From CALOFP01 sp942492635 (GTDB lineage Bacteria > UBP6 > UBA1177 > CALOFP01), in assembly GCA_942492635.1 (NCBI GenBank), contig CALOFP010000001.1, positions 124,001-188,000 on the forward strand: a stretch of DNA of 64,000 bases, given 5' to 3'. Shown piece by piece: positions 40,020-49,677 of this stretch. Below the pieces are notes generated by a model. That model had not been told where the DNA came from and ran no database searches. It saw only the letters and a program-made list of their open reading frames with translations. Position numbers and translations under genes: made by a program. Numbering within the stretch: position 1 is the stretch's first letter; each line of letters starts with the position of its first letter.

Positions 40020-41734
40020 CCTAAATCGTTCGATCTTATCCTCGAAATGATTCCTTGGTGTACTTGAGAGCCAATTCAGAACAAAAACGCTATATCTGTG
40101 GGTAAAAGTTTACATTTCTCTAGAAAACACAAGTAAAGAATACATTTCGGTTTTATTATTTTCTCAATCTTGCGAGCGTGATCGGCGGCGTCGCAACGCC
40201 GAAAGAAAAATCTCTGTCGATTCAGTACTATATTGGAACCTGAGCTTTCCCCCAGACATATTGAAGAGTCTCACAGGCTTTTGTATTGGCAACCTTAATT
40301 ACTAGCTTGTTTGCATGAGTGACAATTATCCCAGGTAAATCGAAGAGCTGCCTGCGACAAGTCTCAGGATACATTTCTTTTTTCCCCATAATTTCTTCGC
40401 AGCAATCCCTCTTGAAAGCCTGATGGAGGTTAAAGGAGAGAAGCATCATCATAAAGTATGCTTCATTCATCTCGAAATTCTGACAAGGAAGTTTCTCACC
40501 GGCAAAATCCTTTATATGTCGGTGAGTAAGCTCACTTTCACCTCTGTTGTGTGCAAGCATTAGAATATTGCTTGTTTCGGCAAGGTATGAGACACCGGCT
40601 GCTTCAAGTTGCTCCATCACCTCAGGGTCAACTCCAAGGTTCGTATATAAAATGTTCAGATCCTTCCCGCACTTCACAACCAATTGATTTTCTTCGGAGT
40701 ACTGGTAAGTAACGACTGTCCTTCGTTCCTTTTTCCAGCTTCCTCTTTTGTCGTAAAACTCTGTATAACGCCATTCACTTTTACTGTTATCCTTTTTATA
40801 ACTTGTGAACTCATCTTCCGGTATTTTCAACACCCTATCGACGATATCCTTGTATGCCTTGCCTCCCATTATGTAGCCGATTTTAAGTTCTTCCTCCATC
40901 AGGCAGCAAAGCTTTTTGTCAAGGTATCCACCGTCCATTGTGGCGATTATCGGAATCCGATGATTAAACTTTTTTCTTATGAGCTTCACAATCCTTTTAA
41001 GACCTTCGGATGTGTCGCTTCCATGATTTGTGTGACATTTGCCTCTGCGGAAAAACATGTCGACAACGTAGCCATTCCACTTGAAGAGAAGGGGTGAAAC
41101 CCGCATACCTTTTTGTAGGTATAGTCAACGCCTTCTCGCTTCTTAGCAAACCTGTTGTCGAAAACTACGCTGTCCACATCGAGAATTATGTAAGGCGGAT
41201 TTTCTATTTTAAGCCTCATTATGAAGAACTTGTCGAAGAGCTTTTTGAACCCTCTGTCTCTTCTGAAACTGAACTTGCGAAGAAGTCTTTTAACAGCGCT
41301 TGTGCTACAAAGATTATTCTCTTTAACACCAATAAGAGGAGGGTATGCAGGATCATTTTTCAGTTCATCGAAACGGCTAAGATTCAGGGATGTTCCGTCA
41401 AAGAAGTAACAGATTATCTGAATAATCATACTGTGAACAGAGGTTCCCTTCTTACATCCCTTTATAGAATCCATTTTCTCCAGGTCCCTCATCAGCCAAG
41501 AGTTATTTCTAATGTAATCTGAAACAGCGGCTAACCCGGCCCTGCCAGTAAGTTTCAGATTTGTTTTTTCAACTCCGCTGATTTTTTCATTGAATTTTAA
41601 CTTTTCTCGCGCTAACATGACCTCACCTCTTGGGTTTTGTTTTTTTAGGCGATTACATTTATCCAAGAGGTTTCTTTTATTCAAGTTTTTCTTACATTTT
41701 CGACTATATTTATAAAAAGGTCGAACGATCTAGG
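40020..41734 (-). mobile_element. IS1380-family insertion sequence with 5-bp target duplication
   Basis: Terminal inverted repeats are CCTAAATCGTTCGATCTT (left, from 40020) and CCTAGATCGTTCGACCTT (right, read inward from 41734), with the CCT start typical of IS1380/ISEcp1 relatives. The target duplication TAATA is present at 40015-40019 and 41735-41739. The single transposase gene is on the minus strand and frameshifted. A hairpin CGGCGT-CGCA-ACGCCG (40186-40201) lies beyond the transposase stop. Confidence 0.93.
40228..41684 (-). pseudogene. IS1380 transposase with a frameshift
   Basis: Two overlapping frames make one transposase. The 5' part (41684 to about 41090) runs to YTYKKVCGFHP. The 3' part, in another frame, continues LLFKWNGYVVDMFFRRGKCHTNHGSDTSEG, matching the family pattern GF.PL...W.....D..FR.G..HSNHG. 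One base seems lost in the run GAAGAGAAGGGG at about 41085-41095. DDE segments are visible (ILDVDSVVFDN, TMDGGYLDKK and ELTHRHIKDF). Programmed frameshifting is not usual in IS1380, so it is probably a mutation or a sequencing error. Confidence 0.8.
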
Positions 41735-43810
41735 TAATATTTTTCTTTGAAAAATCATCTGTCTTTATTTTTCAAGAAAATGATACTGCTCAAATTCCTG
41801 AGATCAAAGATTCTCTTACCTGGCTCAACGATGAAAATTCGCCGAGGGTAAAAAAGTGGGTGGAATCGGAGACCGCAAAAGCTGAAAAGGCATTTCACAC
41901 GACCTTTGCTGAAAAAATTAAGAAGGAAAGCAAAAGTTACATACTCAAAAATAAATCGTCTCTTCCTCCGGACAATGAAAAGATAAAGGTGAACTATAAA
42001 AAGAAGGGGATTTTTCTCGTTGCAGACAAAAAGGAAACCTTGATTAGGAAGTTGCAAACAAAGGAGAAAGTCAAGTGGCATAAACTTTCACCAAATGAAA
42101 ACTTCCTTATGTATTTTTCAATGTCCGGTGGAGAATTCGGCACTCTTTTTGTAGTTGATGTAAAAACAGGAAAAGTTATCGAAGAGAAAAAAAATGTTTG
42201 GAGAGCTACAAAAGCAGAATGGCTGCCGAATGAAAACGGATATCACTACACATCTTTAAAAAAACTTAAAAAAGTCATTAAATATCATAAGTTCCGCGAT
42301 AATTTCTCCAAAGATCAGACTATTTTTGAAAGAGCAAGTGAAACATCCGTCAGCACTTTCAAACAATCAAAGGATGGTAAACATCTTCTGATCATCGAAA
42401 GTAATGGGGCTCCAAGCAAAAAGAACTTGTTTATTTACAGTTCCGATGAGAAAAAGTTGATCACTATCGCTGATTCCTACAAAAATTACTACTCAGGATT
42501 CATTAATAGCGGATATGCCTACATCAGAACGGATAGGGACTCTTGTTCGAACAATAAAATAATCAGAATTTCTCTTGAAACAAAGAAGGAGGAGTTGGTT
42601 GTTCCTGAGAAAAAAAATAAAATCATCGAAGCTTTCGGTTTATTCAAAGAGAAGATTGTCATAAAGTACTTGAGAGATGTAGAGCATGAGTTTTTCGTTA
42701 TCGATCCCGAGACAAAAGAGGAGAAACAGCTCCCGATTCCCAAAATGGGAACTGTTACAAAGTTTAAAACTGTCGGTGACGACCTGCATATACACTTCGA
42801 ATCTTATGTTCAACCGACAACTATCTTTAAATATTCGCAAGACGGAACTTTCGAAGAGATTTATCGGAAAGAGATCGAAGCCGACATCAGAATGCTGGAG
42901 CATAAGAAAATCTTCTACACCTCTCACGACGGTACAAAAATTCCGATGTACATTATCCACCGGAAAGATCTGAAATTGGATGGAACAAACCCCACGATTT
43001 TATACGGTTACGGAGGATTCAGACAAATCAGGTTTCCAAGATTCAACAGGGAATTCGCCTTGTGGGTTAAAAAAGGCGGTGTAATTGCCCGTTCTCACAT
43101 TCGAGGAGGCGGAGAATACGGTGGAAAATGGAACAAAGCCGGTATTCTAGAGAAAAAGGAAAATACTTTTGAGGATTTTCACTTCGCAATGAAATATCTT
43201 TTCAAAAAGGGCTACACTTCACCGGAAAAGCTCGGCATTTTTGGATCCAGCCAGGGCGGACTTCTGGCGTCAGTTACAGTAACCCGCTATCCTGATGAGC
43301 TGAAAGCGGCGATAATCGGCGTGCCGCTGACAGATATGGTCAACTATACTGAGCTGGGTATGGGAAAATACTGGAAAGATGAGTACGGAGACCCGGAAAA
43401 TCCTGAACATCTCAAATTCCTGCTCAAATATTCTCCATATCACAATGTGAAAGAACAGGAATATCCTGCTGTTCTCATAAAAACGGGAGCAAAGGATACT
43501 CATGTCGGGACACTCCATGCAAAAAAGTTTGCAAAACTTCTTCAGGAGAAAAACAGATCCGTAAACGGAATTTACCTTCACATCGATCCTGACGCAGGCC
43601 ACTCCTGCTGGGTAAAGAGAGAAATGAATTGGGAGTTTTTCTTTAAAAATCTGGGGTTGGAATTTTAAGATAGTCGCGATCTTGGAAAATCATAAACCAC
43701 TCATAAAAACCGAATATCTTGTAGAAATAAATTAATAAAAACTTTCACAAACAGATACTTAAATCCTGATGAGCGGTTTTCTTCGTAAATTTTGTAACCG
43801 GGAGAAAGTG

Positions 43811-45115
43811 ATGAAAATTATCAGTCTTATCTTTTTATTTATGCTGCTTTTTGTTTCCTGTGGAAATGATTCGGCAACGGAAGACAAGGGCGAAAGTTCG
43901 AGTGAAAAAAGTGCCGAAGAAGTTGCAGGCGATGATGGTTCGGAGTCCAGTGCTGAAATTCAGGTCCGTTACACAAGATCGGACGAAAAGGCGGCAAGCG
44001 TCAACAGCGATCTTGTTTCGGCAAACTCGAAATTCGCAGTAAAACTCTTTAAATCACTTCTTAAGGATGATGAAGGAAAGAACGTTTTCATCTCTCCCAT
44101 CTCCATTTCCACAGCACTTTCAATGACCATGAACGGCGCCGTGGGTGATACTTTCGACGGAATGCAGAAAACACTGGAAATGACCGGAATGACGCAGGAG
44201 CAGATCAACAAACAGTTCCTCAACCTTCTTCAGAGTCTCGAATTCGCCGATGAAGATGTTTCTTTGACACTTGCCGACTCGATCTGGATTGTGCCGGATT
44301 ACATAGAAATTATTGAAAAAAGTTTCATTGAAAATGTAGAAAAGTGGTACCTCAGCGGTGTTTACGATGCGACAACTCCCGAAGCACTCAACAGCTGGAT
44401 CGAGGAAAAAACGGGTGGAAAAATTAAGGATATGATCGATCAGTTTCCTCCTGATCTCGTGATGTACATTGTGAATGCCATCTATTTTAAAGGAGGTTGG
44501 AGCATACCTTTTAAAAAGGAGGACACATTCTCAGTTGATTTTACCAAAGCCGATGAATCCACTGTAAAAGTCGACATGATGGTGGAATGGAAAAGTGAAG
44601 AGTTCGATGCGTGGATGGATGATAATACAGTCGGAATCCGCCTCCCCTACGGCAGGGAAAAAATATCCTTTTACGCCTTTGCCCCGATTCCGTTCGAAGA
44701 TAAGTCTATAGACTCTTTCATAGATGAACTTGACGGTGAGAAACTCAACACAATAATCAATTCCTTCGGAAAAATTGATCTTGGTGGGATCCTTCTTCCT
44801 AGATTCAGGATCGAATACAAAAAGAAGCTAAATGAAATATTGAAATCTCTTGGAATGTCAAAGGCTTTCGAGGGAGGTTTCGATAAGATAATAGCTCCGA
44901 AAAGCGACCCTTTTTTCATATCGAGAGTACTTCACAAATCCTTCATTGAGGTAAATGAAAAGGGAGCAGAAGCCGCAGCGGCCACAGTGATTGAAACAGT
45001 CAACGGTGGTTGCAAGCACCAATTCCGCGCCGACAAACCGTTCCTTTTCCTCATCCGCGACGACAGAAACGGCACAATCCTCTTCATGGGAAAGGTTGAA
45101 GATCCGACAAAGTAA
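43811..45115 (+). CDS. Serpin lipoprotein, copy 1
   Basis: 434 residues from ATG at 43811 (GGGAGAAAGTG upstream), which gives the lipoprotein signal MKIISLIFLFMLLFVSC. An acidic Ser-rich linker of about 50 residues precedes the serpin domain: NSKFAVKLFKSLLKDDEGKN, FISPISISTALSMTMNGA, YIVNAIYFKGGW. The hinge is EVNEKGAEAAAATVIETV, and the closing motif is FRADKPFLFLIRDDRNGTILFMGKV. The small-residue hinge (P15-P9) marks an inhibitory serpin. The reactive loop after it reads NGGCKHQ, P1 uncertain. It would protect the cell surface against serine or cysteine proteases. Confidence 0.92.
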   Translation: MKIISLIFLFMLLFVSCGNDSATEDKGESSSEKSAEEVAGDDGSESSAEIQVRYTRSDEKAASVNSDLVSANSKFAVKLFKSLLKDDEGKNVFISPISISTALSMTMNGAVGDTFDGMQKTLEMTGMTQEQINKQFLNLLQSLEFADEDVSLTLADSIWIVPDYIEIIEKSFIENVEKWYLSGVYDATTPEALNSWIEEKTGGKIKDMIDQFPPDLVMYIVNAIYFKGGWSIPFKKEDTFSVDFTKADESTVKVDMMVEWKSEEFDAWMDDNTVGIRLPYGREKISFYAFAPIPFEDKSIDSFIDELDGEKLNTIINSFGKIDLGGILLPRFRIEYKKKLNEILKSLGMSKAFEGGFDKIIAPKSDPFFISRVLHKSFIEVNEKGAEAAAATVIETVNGGCKHQFRADKPFLFLIRDDRNGTILFMGKVEDPTK

Positions 45116-45244
45116 TTCAAAAAGCCCAGACACTTCAACAAAAACAACACGACAGCTCAAATTCTTTAATAAAAATTTGCGGATACGACACTCAATATCT
45201 GATGATGAGGTTTTCAGATTAACTTTATATTTCAGGAGAAAGTC

Positions 45245-46570
45245 ATGAGAATTATCACTCTTATCTTTTTAATTACGCTGCTTTTTGTTGGCTGCGGAAA
45301 CGATTCCGGATCAGATAAGGAAAGCAGTAACGGCGTAGAAACGAATGACTCCGAAGGTGCGGGAGGTGTTGATGACAGCAACAGTGAGCCCGGAAATGCG
45401 GGAGAAGAAACTAAACTCCGTTACAAAAAATCCGATGAATTGGCTGAAAAGGTTGAGTCGGATCTTGTTTCTGCGAATTCGAACTTCGCGGTAAAACTCT
45501 TTAAATCACTTCTCAAAGACGATGAAGGAAAGAACCTTTTCATATCCCCCATCTCCATCTCCACAGCGCTTTCAATGACCATGAACGGCGCCGTGGATGA
45601 CACTTTGGACGGAATGCAGAAAACACTGGAAATGACCGGAATGACCCAGGAGCAAATCAACACACAGTTCCTCAATCTTCTTCAAAGTTTAGAATACACT
45701 GACGAAGATGTCCTTCTTACACTCGCAAATTCCATCTGGCTTGATCCCGGCTACAGAGAAAACATTGCCGAGAGCTTCATTGAGGATGTTCAAACCTGGT
45801 ATCTCAGCGATGTGTACGATGCAACAACTCCCGAAGCACTCAACAGCTGGATCGAGGAAAAAACAGGCGGAAAAATTAAGGATATGATCGATGAATTCCC
45901 TGAAGATCTGGTTATGTACCTTGTTAACGCCATCTATTTTAAAGGTGCATGGTCAACAACATTCGAAAAGGAGAATACATACTCCGCAGACTTTACAAAA
46001 GTGGACGAAGCAAAGGTAAAAGTGGATATGATGTCCTTTCCGGAACGGGATGAATACGACGCATGGCAAGGCGATAAGGTAGTGGGAATAAGGCTTCCAT
46101 ACGGCCGCGGCAAAATATCATTTTATGCATTTGCAGCGGATCCCTACGAAGGTGAATCCATAGACAATTTCATCGAAAAGCTCGACGGAAAAAAACTCAT
46201 CGAAATAATTGACAATTTCGGGAAATTGGAACTCGGCGGGATTCATCTTCCTAAGTTCAAAATCGAATACAAAAAGGAACTGGGCGCTATACTCAAGAAG
46301 TTTGGAATGGAACAAGCATTCAAGGGTGGATTCGACAAGATGCTCGCACCGGAAAAGACAGGAAATCCCCAAATATCCAGAGTTCTTCACAAATCGTTCA
46401 TCGAAGTGAACGAGGAAGGAACAGAGGCAGCGGCAGCAACGGTTGTAGAAGTGGTTGACGAGTGCATGCCTCTCGAATTCCGCGCAAACAAACCTTTCCT
46501 CTTCCTCATCCGCGACGACAGAAACGGCACAATTCTCTTCATGGGTAAGGTGGCCGATCCTGCGGAGTAG
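45245..46570 (+). CDS. Serpin lipoprotein, copy 2
   Basis: 441 residues, CAGGAGAAAGTC before ATG, lipoprotein signal MRIITLIFLITLLFVGC. It is highly similar to copy 1 over the serpin domain, including long identical stretches such as EALNSWIEEKTGGKIKDMID. The hinge EVNEEGTEAAAATVVEVV is again of the inhibitory type. The reactive loop after it reads DECMPLE, quite different from copy 1, implying a different target protease. The 129-base gap to copy 1 holds no obvious terminator. A degraded half of the REP-like palindrome (TGCAACGTCTCTA) lies at about 46594-46606. Confidence 0.92.
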   Translation: MRIITLIFLITLLFVGCGNDSGSDKESSNGVETNDSEGAGGVDDSNSEPGNAGEETKLRYKKSDELAEKVESDLVSANSNFAVKLFKSLLKDDEGKNLFISPISISTALSMTMNGAVDDTLDGMQKTLEMTGMTQEQINTQFLNLLQSLEYTDEDVLLTLANSIWLDPGYRENIAESFIEDVQTWYLSDVYDATTPEALNSWIEEKTGGKIKDMIDEFPEDLVMYLVNAIYFKGAWSTTFEKENTYSADFTKVDEAKVKVDMMSFPERDEYDAWQGDKVVGIRLPYGRGKISFYAFAADPYEGESIDNFIEKLDGKKLIEIIDNFGKLELGGIHLPKFKIEYKKELGAILKKFGMEQAFKGGFDKMLAPEKTGNPQISRVLHKSFIEVNEEGTEAAAATVVEVVDECMPLEFRANKPFLFLIRDDRNGTILFMGKVADPAE

Positions 46571-46700
46571 TCATCCAAAATATCCCAGGAGTTAGGTGCA
46601 ACGTCTCTATGAAATCTTCAAACATTTTCATAGGTAACCGTTCTTAAAAATTCAATCAGGTCTATTGTTGAAATTTATAGATAAAAGAATGTGACACGAA

Positions 46701-49298
46701 TTAATTCAGGTTTCCTTCGTTAACAAGTGTTCCAGTCCAGCCGTGACTAATAAGTTCTTCGGAGAACTGCACTACAAGTTGTGAACTCAAATAGGAATTA
46801 TTCTTAAATGTGACAGTACCTTGATTTGATGTTCCGACATTCGTTACACTGTGTAACCCGGTAATATCGGTAAGATTGTTATTATTCTGAACAGTTATTA
46901 CTCCACCAACTTTTTCCAATTCAGTCAGAAAATGGAATGTCATGACGGCATCATTATTATCGATTACGAAATTTCCTTCTATACTTATCAACTTGGGCGA
47001 GCTGAGAGCGCTAAATAGAACGTTGTCGATTAACCTTAAATCCTTTCCTATTGTGACAGCTTCCGGTATTGCTATTGTAGTAAGTTTAGGATTGCTCTGA
47101 GCAGAAATACTTCCGCTGACAGTTTCAAGCAAAGGTAACTGAACCTGAGTAAGTTTATCGCAATTTCCGATATAAAAAGAGGTGCCTGTATTCTTGGCTA
47201 TCTTCTGGAGTTTCGGGAACGTGATTGATGTGATTTCTCCGATGTAACTCATTGAAATACCGTGCCTTGAGGTAACCGTGGAGAGTTGGGGAAAGTTTAT
47301 GGACGCCAATGAATCATTCTCTTCAAAAAGCATAGCCTCTCCATCAGAGAAAATCGCTTCCAGAACAGGGAAGGAAAGAGTTGCGAGCTTCAAATTACTT
47401 CCAAGATATATCGAATCTGAGAGACTTTTAATCCTCTTCAGTTTCGGAAATGAAAGATCGGTCGTCTCCGGGCAGCCTCCAAATGCGATACCGAACTCTC
47501 CTACTCTTTCCAGAAGAGGGAAATTTATACCGGTTAAAAGATCGTTTGACATGATCTCCATACCACCGATGAAGATTAGATCTGGAAATGCTAATGTTGT
47601 TACCACATCGTTTCCAGTTATATCTATCTTTCCGGTGACGGCTTTCAAATTTTCGATATTTATAGAAGCGATGGTAGCCTCATCGGCATTAAGATTTCCA
47701 TCAAGAATGACACATCCATTCAGCTCATCAAGGGAAGCTTCGTCGGTAACAGCAACATCCTTGGTGCAGACTATCGAATTTTCACAAACACCTGTTTCGA
47801 GATTATCTCTTACCTGACTCGCTCCTTCCCAAAACTTCAAATAGCGCATTCTCTTGACAAACTCTTCCGCCTGGCACTGTGGTAGTTTTCCATTGCTTAC
47901 TATGTTTATTTCATTCTCGATAAAATCCATATCGTAAATAGCAGTAATATCGGCAAGTTCGGGATTACTCATAATTTCAAACGATCCGGCTACGGATTTA
48001 AGTGCTTGAAATCCATCAAGAGAAGTGAGGGCACCGGCACCAGTAATCATTACCGGACCTTCTACTGCTTCAAGTAGGTTGAATTCTGTTGTTGCAATTT
48101 TGCCGTTATTTGAAATCATGAGTGCAATGTCACTTGGTCGTCGCATCGTAGGTCCATACGGCCCATTCTGGTCCTCGACAACTTTAATCTCTGTCAAGAC
48201 AGGGAAGGAAACTGTAGTTAGTTCCGGATTGTTGTAGATGTTCAGTACACGGTCCGCTCCCTCTAGAGATTCAAGAAGAGGAAATGAGATCTGTTTTAAA
48301 GCCTGGTTATTTTCAAATACCAGACCATCATCCCTTGAACGTAATTTTTTAAGAAGTGGAAATGAAATATTTTCAATCTTTTCACTTTCTCTTATTTCAA
48401 TACCATCGTACCCCGTAACTTGAGTCAACTTCGGCATTGAAATTGTTGTCAGAGACATATTATTGTTCAAATTAATTGCATCGTCACTGACCGTGATTTT
48501 CTCAAGCTCAGGCATTGAAATTTCTACAAGAGAATTGGATTCGTAAACATTAATACCCTCTTGTCCGATAATCATCTTTAGTCCCGAAAGCTCTATCTTT
48601 TTAACACTTTGACTGTAGTCCAGATAGAGACCACCGATTCTCTGGAGTTTTTCGAGACCTGAAATCTCCTCCAGTTCGCCTGTTCTAATATATATTTCTC
48701 CCGTAACAATTCTGTACTTCCTAAGTTCCTCAAGATCCTCTGTGGTGGAAAGATAGTATTCACCGAACCACACATCATCCAGACCGTTGTTGCAAATGTA
48801 CTCGACACTGTCTACCTCATCCTCGTCAAGGATTCCGTTGCCGTTGTCGTCGATACCTGTTTCTATTTTCTTACCACCATGACCATCGCAGTTTTCCGTA
48901 TCCTGCGGTTCATCGGAAACCTTTGTCAGGGCATTCTTGCCGGCTTCACCTTGATCTCCTTTGGCTCCATCATCTCCGTTTTCTCCGGCTTCACCCTTAT
49001 CTCCATCCTTACCGTTATTGCCCGGTTCACCGTCCTTTCCATCCTTTCCGTGGCAGACGTATTTTGTCTCTGTGATCTCGTCACTATCCAGCTTGCCGTT
49101 TTCGTTTTTGTCAAATCCCATATCAATTTTGACACCACCGTTTGGACACTGATCTTTCGGCGCATCGGACCTGACGCTGATTTTTACACTTTCGGCACCC
49201 TGGGATACTGCATCTCCATCCTTTTTAGCGCTGTCGCTTCCACACGAGATAAAGAGCGACAAAAGGAGAATACACAAGAAAAAACTTAAACACTTCAT
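46701..49298 (-). CDS. Lipoprotein with DUF7151-like modules, collagen-like stretch and leucine-rich-like repeats
   Basis: 865 residues from ATG at 49298 (GGAGTCTTTT upstream), lipoprotein signal MKCLSFFLCILLLSLFISC. Two similar EF-like modules (CPNGGVKIDMGFDKNENGKL...CHG and CDGHGGKKIETGIDDNGNGIL...CNN) flank 13 uninterrupted Gly-X-Y triplets (from GKDGKDGEPGNNG to GEAGKN). The remainder is built of Receptor-L/BspA-like repeats of about 23-26 residues with the ladder xxLxxISFPxLxxxxx. The protein is probably outer-membrane anchored and extends outward, for adhesion or surface recognition. Function is inferred only. Confidence 0.85.
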   Translation of the reverse strand: MKCLSFFLCILLLSLFISCGSDSAKKDGDAVSQGAESVKISVRSDAPKDQCPNGGVKIDMGFDKNENGKLDSDEITETKYVCHGKDGKDGEPGNNGKDGDKGEAGENGDDGAKGDQGEAGKNALTKVSDEPQDTENCDGHGGKKIETGIDDNGNGILDEDEVDSVEYICNNGLDDVWFGEYYLSTTEDLEELRKYRIVTGEIYIRTGELEEISGLEKLQRIGGLYLDYSQSVKKIELSGLKMIIGQEGINVYESNSLVEISMPELEKITVSDDAINLNNNMSLTTISMPKLTQVTGYDGIEIRESEKIENISFPLLKKLRSRDDGLVFENNQALKQISFPLLESLEGADRVLNIYNNPELTTVSFPVLTEIKVVEDQNGPYGPTMRRPSDIALMISNNGKIATTEFNLLEAVEGPVMITGAGALTSLDGFQALKSVAGSFEIMSNPELADITAIYDMDFIENEINIVSNGKLPQCQAEEFVKRMRYLKFWEGASQVRDNLETGVCENSIVCTKDVAVTDEASLDELNGCVILDGNLNADEATIASINIENLKAVTGKIDITGNDVVTTLAFPDLIFIGGMEIMSNDLLTGINFPLLERVGEFGIAFGGCPETTDLSFPKLKRIKSLSDSIYLGSNLKLATLSFPVLEAIFSDGEAMLFEENDSLASINFPQLSTVTSRHGISMSYIGEITSITFPKLQKIAKNTGTSFYIGNCDKLTQVQLPLLETVSGSISAQSNPKLTTIAIPEAVTIGKDLRLIDNVLFSALSSPKLISIEGNFVIDNNDAVMTFHFLTELEKVGGVITVQNNNNLTDITGLHSVTNVGTSNQGTVTFKNNSYLSSQLVVQFSEELISHGWTGTLVNEGNLN

Positions 49299-49677
49299 AA
49301 AAGACTCCATCAATACTGTTGAATAATTTGCGTGATTATTATAATAATAATAAATATTAACTCAACAAATTTCGTAAAAGAATCAACAAACGTCAAAAAC
49401 TAACATTATAAACTTTTCGTCTCCTTTTACATCTCCAAAAACACACAAATGGTCTTTACTTTAATCCACAGATTGACACAGATGGAATGCAGGAAACAAA
49501 CTCAAAAGACATGCTCCTTGTTCTTAATCGATGACACTTTTTTAATATCTGTGGACAAAAAGGACAGAAGTGGACAGGTCTTTGGTCAATAATCTTGTTT
49601 GTATGCAGGATAGCAATCAATTTTCCAGTCCGTCATAAAAATCACGGTAATCATGGAATCAGCTTAATCTGCGATCT
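49299..49677. repeat. Intergenic gap with dispersed repeat remnants
   Basis: No gene. The right half contains CCACAGATTGACACAGATGG (49469-49488) and GTAATCATGGAATCAGCTTAATCTGCG, of the same dispersed family as at 39540. GTGGACAGGTCTTTGGTCAATAATC, with TTGTTTGTATGCAGGA, recurs with changes at 53105-53145. These two gaps therefore share a longer repeat of about 100 bases. Confidence 0.55.

Larger units (their letters stand above)
39972..43668 (+). pseudogene. Prolyl oligopeptidase (S9A), disrupted by IS1380 in the signal peptide
   Basis: The gene starts at ATG 39972 (MKKSFLIFLPLLMLII, 16 codons, 39972-40019) and resumes in the same frame at 41740 (FFFEKSSVFIFQENDTAQIPEIKDSLTWLNDE) after removal of the 1715-base IS and one TAATA copy. 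Restored length is about 642 residues. The propeller region follows SPRVKKWVESE. The catalytic domain holds GYGGFRQIRFPRF, the nucleophile in FGSSQGGLLASV, Asp in KTGAKDTHVG and His in DPDAGHSCWV. The IS supplies an in-frame TAG just before the resumed frame. A GTG at 41860 could initiate a form without signal peptide. The rest is intact, so the insertion looks recent. Confidence 0.9.

Noticed and set aside
40228..41684. Programmed frameshift for IS1380 transposase expression.
   Set aside because: IS1380 elements normally use a single frame and no typical slippery heptamer with downstream structure is evident at 41085-41095; mutation or read error is simpler.
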